Below, one piece after another: positions 54,801 through 64,000 of a stretch of 64,000 bases of DNA; position 1 is the first letter of the stretch, and each line of letters begins with the position of its first letter. The stretch spans positions 12,163,112 to 12,227,111 of the forward strand of contig CM053253.1 of assembly GCA_028583405.1 (NCBI GenBank), written 5' to 3'. A program made the position numbers and the translations under genes. Under the pieces are notes generated by a model. That model was not told the origin of the DNA. It did no database searches and saw nothing but the letters and a program-made list of their open reading frames with translations. This stretch comes from Pogonophryne albipinna (Eukaryota; Chordata; Actinopteri; Perciformes; Artedidraconidae).

Positions 54801-57800
54801 GAAGAAGATAAACATTTTAGTGATATTTCAAAATTGAAAGTCACTAGAGGACACAAGGAATAACTGCAAGAGTGCTTCCATAAACCGCACATTCGAGCCT
54901 TCACTGTAGGCGTGTTGTTCTTTGAGATTTTTCCATAAGGGGATATTGATATTTATCTTTTACCCCTGAAACCCTTTGGTGAGTGAGGGTCTGTCAAATA
55001 TTTTACTGAGCTTTCTCATGAATATTGTTGGGACCTTTAAAGCACTTTAGCATGTAAAATAGGCCTAAAAGGTCATATTAACAAAGCCTTGATTTGAGAA
55101 ATTAAACTTTGCAAAAACTTGAAGAAAAAATGAAAACAGATTATTATTTTAGGAAAGTTAATTTGCACATTGCATGAAGCAAAAATAGAAAAATCTGTTT
55201 CAGCTGCATCTATGTGTCTGTAACCATCAACATGACTGAAAGAATACCCCTTCCTACACCCTGGTATTGCGTGGTTGCTGACCAGGCTTTACCACGCCCC
55301 TCTCCCAATGTCAGCCCATAGCCCTGGAAAGGATAAGTCCCTTTTTAAATGGAAAGATAATTGTTTTAATTATAGCCATCCGATTTTTCAATACATTTCT
55401 AAAAACAACTTTTCTTGCACAAGTTGGTTTATGTCACAAAGGTTAGATAGTCCTTCATATTTACACGATGCCTTGCTTTTCTTTTTTCTAACAGCTATAA
55501 AGGACAATGAACAGGTAGAGGCAGACAGTGAGGTTGCAACTTCTACCAAACCACCTGCAGATGAGACCTCGACTGAAGTTGCCCCCTCTTCCCAGCCTCT
55601 GAGCCACTCTGAAGAACAGGCAAAGCAGCCAACCAACAGTGCAGTACCTCAGCAGCAATCTGCATATTCAGATCCCTCTATACCACCAAACCCAACAAAA
55701 ACGAGTGTACCTCCTGCCCCACAATCCCCCTCCACCTCAGCTCCCAGACATCATGAAACAGGGGCTCTTATGGTCACTAAGACCGCGTACGTCATACCAA
55801 AGAAGCACCCTGCCCCCCAGGCTCCATCCAGCCACCTGTCAGCCTCAACGTCGGGCCAAAAGCCTTCTTCTGCCCCAGCGCTGATGAACGAAACCAGAAA
55901 TCTGCTGGTGCCCCCTGCACCCAGTGCTCCCTCCTCCAGACCCTCCCAGCCCAATACCCAGGTCAGACAGAGCATCCAGCGCTCCCTCATCAGCATCCTG
56001 TTCAAAAGGTGAGAACTGTGTAAGATTTGTATAAAAGTCCTATTATTTACACTTACAACATTTTACAAATATGTCCTATTGCTGAGGGTTAATTCTGTGA
56101 ATAGTTTTAGTATGTATAAAAAATTTTTTTATTTGATAAGCATGCCGGGTTGGGTCAGATTACTGTATAATGTAGTCAGTTATTGAAACACAACCCTCTA
56201 CACTTTTATAATTAGCAATTTAATAAAAAATGTAACAGATAAAACGTAATCAGGATATACTGTATATTACTTACCTGAAAATGCTGCACTTTATAAAAAC
56301 TATTAATATAGCCCAATATATATGTTTCACTTTAAACTACATTTGAGTGCAATGATGCAATTTTCTTTACTAACTGCGTTTACATTTTTTAAGGGTGTGT
56401 GATTGTGAGGACTTGGAGATGTCCGAGAGTGACATAGCAAAGCTTGTCTCAAGCATTGAGATGGAGATGTTCGACATATTTCGCAACACAGACAGCAAAT
56501 ACATGAACAAGTACAGAACTATTATGTTCAACCTGAAAGACCCAAAAAACAAGGTTTGTGTAATGTTGATAAAACCCATTTCTGTTTTGTGATCTCTATT
56601 CTACTTGCAATACAGGAAACATTTGCTAAGAGACATGTTTTTTTAAGTCATGTTATAGATAATTATGTTTTTAGAAAACTGACAGTTTTGGGTTTTCCTT
56701 AGGGCTTGTTGTATTGTGTCGTACGTGGAGAGATCAGTCCCTTCAGACTGGCCAGAATGAGCCAGAAGGATATGCAGGCTACCAAAGCATCAGAGCCAAG
56801 TGCAAAAGAAACTACAGAGGTAAAGTGTTATAGATATTAAACACAACAACCAAGACAGAATCAGGTATTGTGCTTCAACTTAAAGGATCAAGTTTTCAGA
56901 AGTGGTTATCTTCTGCTTTTTTGTATCTAGGTTAAGAATGCAGCTGCTAAAGCGACAAGTTTGCCGCAAAAGCCTGAGGCAGTGAAGGTGGATTTGCCCA
57001 GTTTGAATCCCACTAGACCTGCTAGAAGCACGGTGTGTACCTTTTCCTTGTTACTTCTGCACCTTATAAAAATGAATCCTGAAAGTACATGGATGTTATG
57101 ATATCTTTGTGATTTAATTCTATTTGTGTCTGTAAAGTTTGCGTTCCAGGAACAAAAGAAAAACCTTCCTGCTCTTGCTCCCAAGACCAGAACAAGCCAG
57201 CCGAACCAGGGCAGTGCTGTACCAGATATTCTCTCCTGCATGCTGAAGGACACAACATCAGAGCACAAAGCTCATCTCTTTGACCTGAAATGCAAAATAT
57301 GCACAGGTGAATTAAAAAGTGATTTCACTATTGCTATACAAAAACTTTGTAGAAATGATTTTCCAATGGCCACTTATTGTTACATTAAGTGTTTTAAATA
57401 CATTCTTATTTTTTCCTGAAGGTCAAATGCTCGCTGGGGAAGACGAGGAACCGGCAAAGAAAAAACCCAAGATTTCTGAGACAAGAGATAAATATGAACG
57501 CTCTTGGAGAAAGTGTGCCGGAGATGACTCTCCTCTGAGGGCCCCACCTGACTCACCTGACATGGATTCTCCAACATCCCTAATGGATTATTCACCCCGT
57601 CTTATCATTGACGCTCCAGCGCTGACTATCGTTGAATCCCCAGCGTCCCCTATAATGGACTCTCCAGCCTCCCCTGTCATGGAATCCCCTGCTTCCCCAA
57701 CTCCAGACACTCCTAAAACTACTACACAAAAGAGATCCTACACACCAGTTGTGATCCCAGCAGTCTCCACAGTTACTATCACAAGGCGTGACCCCCGCAC

Positions 57801-60800
57801 TGCCGCAAACAGGTCTTCTTCGTCTAGAGGCACATCCAGTCCAAGTAACACAACCAATAACCAATCAGTATCTTATTCTATTCGTCAAGAGACTACCTCT
57901 GCTTCGCCCTCAGCACCAACGTACTTGGGACCACCAACAAAACCATTACCCAAGTCGATCTTAATGAAGCCATCATCCTCTGCTGATCCCAGACTCTATG
58001 GGACATCCTCAAGGTGGTTAAATAACATTATAATAGAATAACTCTTATTTTCTTTGTCAGGTGGTTTACATTTGAGACAAAATCAGCATCATGCGTGAAT
58101 ATGATTATCATTATGCTGTTGTGTTTTGTGTCCCAGGACTGTGATCTCTGAATCCCCAGCTGATGGTGAAACTTCCCAGTTCTTGGCTAAGCATGAGATA
58201 GTGTGGAAAGGTTTCCTAAACATGCTCTCTGTGGCCAAGTTTGTCACCAAAGGATATATGGTTTCAGGAACGGCTGAAAATCTCAAAGCGGTATAGTGGT
58301 GCACGATAATACATGTTGTATTGAAAAAGATCTGACATTATCAACACTTGAGTTAAAGAAAATATATTTGCTTTTATTCCCTTGTGTTTAGGATCTACCT
58401 GATACCATACAAATAGCAGGACGAATCTTGCCTCAAACAGTGTGGGACTATGTTGCAAAACTAAAGACCTCTGTTACAAAGGCAAGCAGTCGTTTTTCGA
58501 TTCCTTTTGGTGTCTTGTACAATAGCACTGGATACCTATCAATATATCACGTTTATTATTTTTGTTTTCTGTTTATTAGGAGTTATGTGTGATCCGGTTT
58601 CACCCTGCAACAGAGGAGGAAGAGGTGGCCTATGTCTCCCTATTTTCCTACTTCAACAGCAGAGGTCGTTATGGTGTGGTCGCCAATGGCAGCCGTTCCA
58701 TCAAAGATGTATACCTTGTCCCACTAAGTGCAAAGGAATCAATCCCAACCATACTCCAACCTCTTGACGGACCAGGTGTGATAATCCTTTACATCTTAAA
58801 GTGTTTGAGGATAACCTTCGGTATTTTTGGGCTATGTCAACACCTTCAATTACGAAAAACAAAATGTAATTATTTAAAGGTCTCCTATCATGCTTTTATA
58901 CATAAATATGTGTCCCCGGTGTGTCAGGGAACTCACAAAGTGTCAGAAACTCTTTTCCTCCATACCCAAATCGCTAAAAACTGGGGTACAACGGTGCTGA
59001 TCCAGAGTTGCTGCCGATATGACGTAATATCGGAAATGTGGGCTGGCTTTAGACCGACAGCCCTATCAGAAACGTTGCTATCAGAAACAATGCACGATGT
59101 GTTTTGGACGTAATATGATCTTTGTTTACATTAGCAAGCATCGCTAACACTCAGAGCTAACCTGTACTGCAGAGAGTATGTAAAAAAAAGGAACTCACCT
59201 TGTGGTTAACCTGCAAGAGAAAAAGCATTTGAGCTCCATATTGTTTCAGATATAATCCTTGATGCGGTTTGGAACATGATATGGCATTTAATCACGGCAG
59301 CATTTAGCTGTATCTGCTGGTAGAAATCTCTCTCTTCCCTCTGCAGCTCACAGCTTGCCTTGACGTGCTCAAAAGGGGGCGGGGCCAGCAGCTACAGTCA
59401 CAGAATCAGCAGTTCTCTAACAGGGCTGAAATAGAGGGATATGAGGGATGTCTAAAATGCATGATCGGTTTGGTATTTTGAGCAAAAAACATCATAGACA
59501 TGTTTTTTATATATTTGTATATATCTGAGACCCATAATATATGCCTAAAAATAGCATGATAGGAGATCTTTAAGGGGTCTGAATGTGGAACAGCAGGGGC
59601 TGTTCCATCTCCTGAACAAAATGTTAACATATGCTATCCCTAATAAGGAGAAAATTGCTCACTCTTATGATTCGTTTTTGGTGGCAGATAATTTCATTAT
59701 TGGTCCCCGAACCTTTTCTTTTGTGAATCTGAACTGTTTTACCTTTCTGACAAAAGTAATAAAAAAAAAATCAATAATGGGAAGCCCATTGTTAGTTCTT
59801 AACCTGTTCTAATTCTATATTTGTACTTTTTGTTAATTTCACAGGTTTTGAAAAAAACCGGCCAAATCTTCTTCTGGGTCTGGCTGTCATCCAAAAGACA
59901 AAACGTCCAGGAAGCTTGCCTCAGGAAATTGAAGAGAAGAGACCCAAAGTTAATATGTCCAAAGACCCTATGTGGATCCCAAAACCCCCAGTCCTCTATG
60001 GTTCTGACAAATTGGAAATATTTCAACCCTACGATCCTGAGACTCCTGCTAACACCTCCCCTCCTGGCTCACCACTTTGCCCTGGGTCACCATCAGGCTC
60101 GTCCTCTTCTGGATCAGTTGCCCTACCATCTTGTTATAATTCTTTTAGAACAAACCCTCCTTTCTCTACCTCAGCTGCAGTTGCTGCCACCCAGTCCACC
60201 TCTGAGAGCGACACAAATGCCACAGCAGCATCCAGTAATAAATCACCACTGCAGACCATCTTGAAAAGTTTGTTTGGCAATAAGCAAACTGATTCCGTTG
60301 TCTCTTCTGACATACAATCTTCAACAGCAACAGTTCATGTTAAGAAGGTCCCAGTGTTTTCTAAAGTGTCTCGATCAATGGTGGATCCAATTGTCCAACA
60401 ATATGGACAGAAATCAAAAGTTAAAAAAATAGAAGAAGAAAATGACTTTGACCGACCATATGACCCAGAAGAGGAGTATGATTCAGCAATGGGATATGGA
60501 ATGGTTGCTCCTCAGAACATTGAGAAAATGAAGGCAGAGGGTCCTGCAGTATCAGGCTGTGTAGACGATGATGTGGCCTATGATCCAGAAGACGACACTA
60601 TCTTTGCAGATATGCAAAGGGAAATTGCTGTGACAAAGCCCCCTGCTCAAACTCAAACGTCAGGTACTCCATCATGCCCAACCCCAATATCCACCCAGAT
60701 TAAAACACCAACTCCCAACTCCACTGCCGTGCAATCCTCTACCCAAGCTGTAATAATGCAGAACATTCCTAAAGGCACTGTGGTTGTCTCAGCTGCAACA

Positions 60801-63800
60801 CTAACTGAACAACAACGAATGCTTGAGGATCTCAATAGGCAGATTGAAGAGCAAAAACAGCAATTGAAGGAGCAGGAAGAGGCCCTACGTCAACAGAGAG
60901 AGGCTGTTGGTATCTTTATGGCTCGCTTTTCTGTTTCTGATTCCCTGATGTCTCCCCCACAAAAAGCTTTGCCTCTCAGTCAACTGTCAGAATCAACAGA
61001 CAAGACCAGCAACCTTACAGAGACTGAGGACAGTTCAAATGTAGATTCACAAACTGTTAAACAAGACACAACTGCCACACCTAATGTAGAAAATGATGCA
61101 GAAACAGTTACAGAGCAAGATAAAACACAGGCTGATGTTAAAGAAAGTGACAAATATTCCTCTGCGGGTGAGATTGAAGACTCTGATGTAGCTTATGATC
61201 CTGAAGACGAATCACTTTTTGATGAATTTCAAGATGATGTTTTTCAAGGAGGCAGTATAAAGACCCGTGATTTATCTTTGTCGAGAACAGGGCATAGTGC
61301 CTCTCACAAGGGCAGTCCTCTGAGTTCACACCACAGCAGAAAGAGAAGGTTATCACCAAAGAGGCGGAGTCATCATGAAAGGAGCCGCCATGGAAGTCCT
61401 TCTAAAAGATCACAGCGACGTTCTCCTTCACATTCCCGGAGACATAGAGAAAAGGATAGACACAGAAAAAGTGAAAGGGACAGGTCAAGGCATAGAGCCA
61501 GAGACCAGTCTGACCGCCAAGGTCGCCAATGTAAAGAGCGTACCCCACGGCAGCATTCTCATGGGCGTAGAAGATCCCCATGTTCTCCTAGAAAAACTGA
61601 TTCTGGGTCCATATCGCCAAAATGGAACAGAGATCCTTCACCTCAAGTCCTTGAGATATCAAAGCCTTTAACTGTTCTGTGTAATGCTCCAGACTCTTTA
61701 GACTCTGTTGATGGAACACTTTTAGAGAGTAACCAATCATCATCCAGTTCAGTTACTATTAAAAGTTACCCTCCTGTTGGACATCAGCTAAAAAGTAATC
61801 TTGTTAAGAGTGTTGATGAAGGCTTTTCTCCCTCTTCACATGAACTTCTTCACAATTTCAAGCTTAATACTTTAAAAGATCCAGAGTCCCAAGAGCCTCA
61901 AAACACGTCTGTCAGTGGCGACACAGATAGTGGTTCCTCTAACCAGGTGAATATACCCTCTCAACTTGAAACTCTGTTTAGCAAATTTGAAATTCCAGTT
62001 CCTCTACGTGAAACTGATCCGCCCATTCGAGATTCTCCTCAGAGCCCTGATCCAGAGCCACAGTTTGTAAAACCTATTCGCACAGAAAAGAGGGGCCCTA
62101 AAATTGAGGAAATCAGAGATCCTCAGACCCTTACCAGTGTCTCAATGCCTCATGATAAAGTTGAAAGTATTTGTTTGCCTATTGGTGGTCAAGCAACAAT
62201 GTCCAAAATACTGTGGCCAACCGGTCGAGGTGCCTTAGTTCTAGAGGGGCAAGGGGTCAAAGATGAGGTTATAAAAGAGGCAGACAAACAGATAGAAATG
62301 GGACATCCGGGCTTAAAACATCCTAAAATACTGGGTCAAGGGGAGGGGGATTCAATTCGAGCTATAGGCTCAGATATTCAGGCCTCAGGAACTGAAAAAG
62401 ATCCTGTGACAAAACAGCCAAGACCTGGACATATTGAACCACAGATAGATCTTAGAGTAACAGAAACTGGATTCCCAGGCCCCAATAGGAGAGGTCCAGA
62501 CATGCAAGGAAAAGGTACCACCATTTGGGGTCCTGGATCACATACACAAAACGTATCTAGTATGCAAGGCTTGAACCTAGAACTCACAGCTCCAGCTCCT
62601 GATATGATGCACAGTGAGACAGAAGTGAGTGGACAAATGCTTGTACCAGCTGTTATAAATTCATGTGGGGAAGGATCAGATCTACAGAACAAGAGTAGAG
62701 ATCTAGTCATAAAGGGCCCTTCGTCACATAGAACTGAAGCTGATATAAGGGGCACAAGAGAGCCTTTATTTGCTCATGAGAGGTGGGGTCCACAAAAAGG
62801 GCGAAATGTACCCATGAGAGGACCAGGGCCAAACATTAATTATGAAAGTGGTGGTTCTAACATACCCTTCTTTGGAGAAGACAGTGGGCCTAGAGAACTT
62901 TTTAAGAAGACAAGTCCCGGTATGACAGCTGGAAAGAGTGTGCATGGCACTGACATGAAAGAATCAGAAACTATTTGTGAATTAAGAAGGCCAAATATGA
63001 CACAAAGAGGAAGTTACATGAGGCCTAGTCAAGATATTGGTAGTATGGGTGGCTCAGATACAAGGGGCGATGGCATGCTTAACATTAAAACTCCTGATTG
63101 GAGTGGTCCAGGTCCCGTTGCTGGTCCCGATATAAGGGGTCAAACGAGTCAAAATATAGGCCTGGGTCTACATATGAGAGGTATAGATTGTGGTGACCCA
63201 GGAACAGTCATAAGAGATGATTGCAGAGGTACAGATGTGAGAGGATCAGGTCCACTCAGAGAAGGGCCATTAATACAAGATGAATGGAGAGTCCCTCCGC
63301 CTAACAGTAGAGGTCCACACCTGGAGAACCAGGTACCTAACAGAAGAGGGGTTGGAGACCTAGACTTTAGAGGACCAGTGTCTGAAATGAGCTGTGGACT
63401 GATAGAGGACATTAGGCCTGACAGGAAAAGATCAGTGGGTCCCAATTTCATGGCACCAGGGGGTCCAGAATTTGTGAGACCAGGACTTGAAATGAATGAT
63501 CAGGATAGGATGGGTCGTGGGCCTAACAGGAGAGGACCTGGAGGGCCAGATGTTAGGGGACCAGGGCCTGTAAGCAGAGTTTTATCTATGGAAGGACCTG
63601 GGCCAGACAGGAGAGGACCTGGAGGGCCAGATTTTAGGGGACCAGGACATGAAAGGAGAGGTCCAGCTATGGAGGGCCCTGGGTCTGACAGGGGAGTACC
63701 TAGAGGTCCAGTTTATAGGGGAGAAGGGCCAGAAAGCAGAGGCTCATCAATAGAGGGTCCTGGGCCTGACAGAAGAGGGCCCGTAGGTCCAGATTTCCAA

Positions 63801-64000
63801 GGACCAGGAACTGAAAGAAGAGGTCCAGCTATGGAAGGCCCCTGGCCTGACAGGAGACGGCCTGGAGGTCCAGATTTTAAAGGACCAGGACCTGAAAGTA
63901 GAGGTCCAGCTATGGAGGGTCCCTGGCCTGACCGGAGACGGCCTGGAGGTCCAGATTTCAGGGGACCAGGTTCTGAAATTAGGGGTCTCGCTATAGAGGG
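40816..64000 (+). CDS. dido1: Death-inducer obliterator 1 (DIDO1), long isoform, 3'-incomplete
   Basis: Nuclear chromatin/RNA polymerase II-associated regulator. Coding exons: 40816-40861, 41047-42211, 42307-42541, 42663-42965, 43136-43313, 55495-56008, 56394-56553, 56703-56819, 56931-57032, 57150-57306, 57422-58013, 58137-58290, 58392-58481, 58580-58775 and 59845 to beyond 64000. At least 2721 codons are seen (human long form about 2240). N-terminus has the family signature SWGFRRTTIAKRE. RG-repeat tract at residues 239-271. C4HC3 PHD finger, about 394-443 (C395, C397, C409, C412, H417, C420, C440, C443). CIGPEC/YCGTDCILQHAA block follows. TFIIS-central domain, about 797-900 (IQRSLISILFKR, YRTIMFNLKDPKNK). 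MLKDTTSEHKAHLFDL block. SPOC domain, about 1203-1354 (IVWKGFLNMLSVAKFV, IRFHPATEEEEVAYVSL). Last exon adds YDPE motifs, a Gln/Glu-rich coiled coil (about 1657-1700), an Arg/Ser-rich region (about 1829-1909) and Gly-Pro-Arg repeats. The exon 57422-58013 opens inside the conserved CKICTG/QMLAGEDEE block. One intron (58482-58579) is GC-AG. The donor at 43313 is the weakest join. Confidence 0.96.
41715..41813 (+). repeat. dido1: RG/RGG-repeat tract in DIDO1
   Basis: Ninety-nine bases of AGA/GGN codons encode 33 residues that are almost only Arg and Gly, at residues 239-271, upstream of the PHD finger. RG/RGG tracts are known RNA-binding and arginine-methylation modules. The purine-rich coding strand also makes this a simple-sequence repeat. 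Confidence 0.92.
43440..43503. repeat. (CA)n microsatellite
   Basis: An imperfect then perfect CA repeat, followed by a short CT run, in the dido1 intron. Confidence 0.9.
45415..45560 (-). mobile_element. LINE 3'-tail-like fragment
   Basis: On the minus strand the sequence ends in AATTCCTTATATATACACAG, then GCAAATAAAGCGGATTCTGA. This is the common fish retroelement terminus of an AATAAAG motif running into TGATTCTGA. Only the tail region is recognisable and the family is uncertain. Confidence 0.45.
45769..45806. repeat. (ACT)n trinucleotide repeat
   Basis: About twelve perfect ACT units in the dido1 intron. Confidence 0.95.
46705..47247. mobile_element. TTAA-flanked MITE family B
   Basis: The 543-bp element has ends AGGGCCCATGTCATG (left) and CATGACATGGGACCT (right), inverted repeats with one mismatch. 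It is flanked on both sides by TTAA (46701-46704 and 47248-47251). There is no transposase. TTAA duplication is typical of piggyBac-type insertion; that assignment is inference. The central region is G+C-richer than the flanks. Confidence 0.82.
47881..48253. mobile_element. TTAA-flanked MITE family A, copy 2
   Basis: The 373-bp element begins AAGTGGGGTAGGT and ends ACCTACCCTACCT, imperfect inverted repeats. It is flanked by TTAA at 47877-47880 and 48254-48257. The body matches copies at 30679 and 53850. It is the most complete copy in the window. Confidence 0.87.
51057..51530 (-). mobile_element. LINE fragment: reverse-transcriptase C-terminus and 3' UTR
   Basis: A minus-strand frame (51524-51237) encodes the C-terminal LINE block: VYKALNGLGPKYISDLL, then YEPSRSLRS and FKSRLKTFLF. 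A 3' UTR follows, with CACTTTGAATGACC and GGTGCTATATAAACTTGCCT. This matches the end of jockey-group (Rex1/L2/CR1-like) elements. The copy is heavily 5'-truncated. The family beyond that group is uncertain. Confidence 0.82.
53850..54195. mobile_element. TTAA-flanked MITE family A, copy 3
   Basis: The 346-bp element has ends AGGTGGGGTAGGTAA and TTACCTACCCTACCT, perfect 15-bp inverted repeats except for one base. It is flanked by a direct repeat TTAAGGA (53843-53849 and 54196-54202), which contains TTAA. A small internal deletion relative to copy 2 removes the segment carrying CTTTTTGTTATATT. Confidence 0.88.
58878..59569. mobile_element. TTAA-flanked MITE family C in dido1 intron
   Basis: The 692-bp element has ends AGGTCTCCTATCATGCT and AGCATGATAGGAGATCT, 17-bp inverted repeats with one mismatch. 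It is flanked by TTAA (58874-58877 and 59570-59573). There is no transposase. It sits in the intron between the two last SPOC-encoding exons, leaving the splice sites at 58775 and 59845 intact. The ends resemble those of family B. Confidence 0.87.
63522..64000 (+). repeat. dido1: In-frame 81-bp tandem repeat at DIDO1 C-terminal end
   Basis: Units start at 63522, 63603, 63684, 63765, 63846 and 63927, exactly 81 bp apart, and the last runs off the window. Each encodes 27 residues of the pattern PGPDRRGPGGPDFRGPGPE, then RRGPAMEG. The reading frame is kept throughout. Looser copies of the GP/R motif extend upstream to about 62470. The array adds length beyond the human protein. Confidence 0.93.

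Larger units (their letters stand above)
43314..55494 (+). other. dido1 12-kb intron, transposon-rich
   Basis: It separates the PHD part from the TFIIS/SPOC part of the gene, the region where short and long isoforms diverge in mammals. It contains a CA repeat, an ACT repeat, LINE fragments, two family-A MITEs and one family-B MITE. Reading straight through the donor at 43313 adds about 32 residues before a stop at 43412. I saw no other supported exon. Confidence 0.75.

Overview
The window is vertebrate nuclear DNA, almost certainly from a teleost fish. Three multi-exon genes encode proteins I recognise from vertebrates (tram1, zmynd8, dido1). Introns and spacers carry typical fish repeats: an L2-like LINE with the tail 'TTGGATAAAAGCGTCAGCTAAATG', Rex1-like LINE tails, non-autonomous hAT elements and TTAA-flanked MITEs. 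Long (CA)n and (TA)n tracts are also present. The species cannot be told from the sequence.

Layout. Positions 1-10400 hold no recognisable protein gene. They contain an AT-rich microsatellite framed by an inverted repeat (104-663), a 232-bp alternating purine-pyrimidine tract (1209-1440), a CTCF-core-like motif (6614-6626), a small hAT MITE (8449-8755) and probably part of the tram1 3' UTR. Tram1 lies on the minus strand (coding 20333 to 10401, 11 coding exons, 371 codons). Its largest intron hosts a 1.1-kb hAT element and a degenerate L2-like LINE. Zmynd8 lies head-to-head on the plus strand (coding 23727 to 38153, 20 coding exons, 1154 codons), and its first intron contains a tRNA-Lys(CTT) gene. 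Dido1 follows in tandem (coding from 40816, 15 coding exons seen). Its very large last exon is still open at position 64000, so the gene is 3'-incomplete here. A 12-kb dido1 intron (43314-55494) is a landing site for MITEs and LINE fragments.

Function. TRAM1 is an ER membrane protein at the Sec61 translocon. ZMYND8 (PHD-bromodomain-PWWP plus MYND) and DIDO1 (PHD, TFIIS-central, SPOC) are chromatin and transcription readers. The grouping is ordinary gene neighbourhood, not an operon. Exon joins were derived by hand from splice signals, reading phase and similarity to family sequences I remember; all phases close. The total coding length is divisible by three for the two complete genes.

Hunt. 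I did not find a convincing new biological system. The most useful observations are: an in-frame 81-bp tandem array at the dido1 C-terminus running off the window; an RG-repeat tract in the DIDO1 N-terminal half; two GC-AG introns; three copies of one TTAA-flanked MITE and two other TTAA-flanked MITEs with related ends; an L2 tail with an 11-bp target-site duplication directly upstream of the dido1 promoter; and the intronic tRNA gene.
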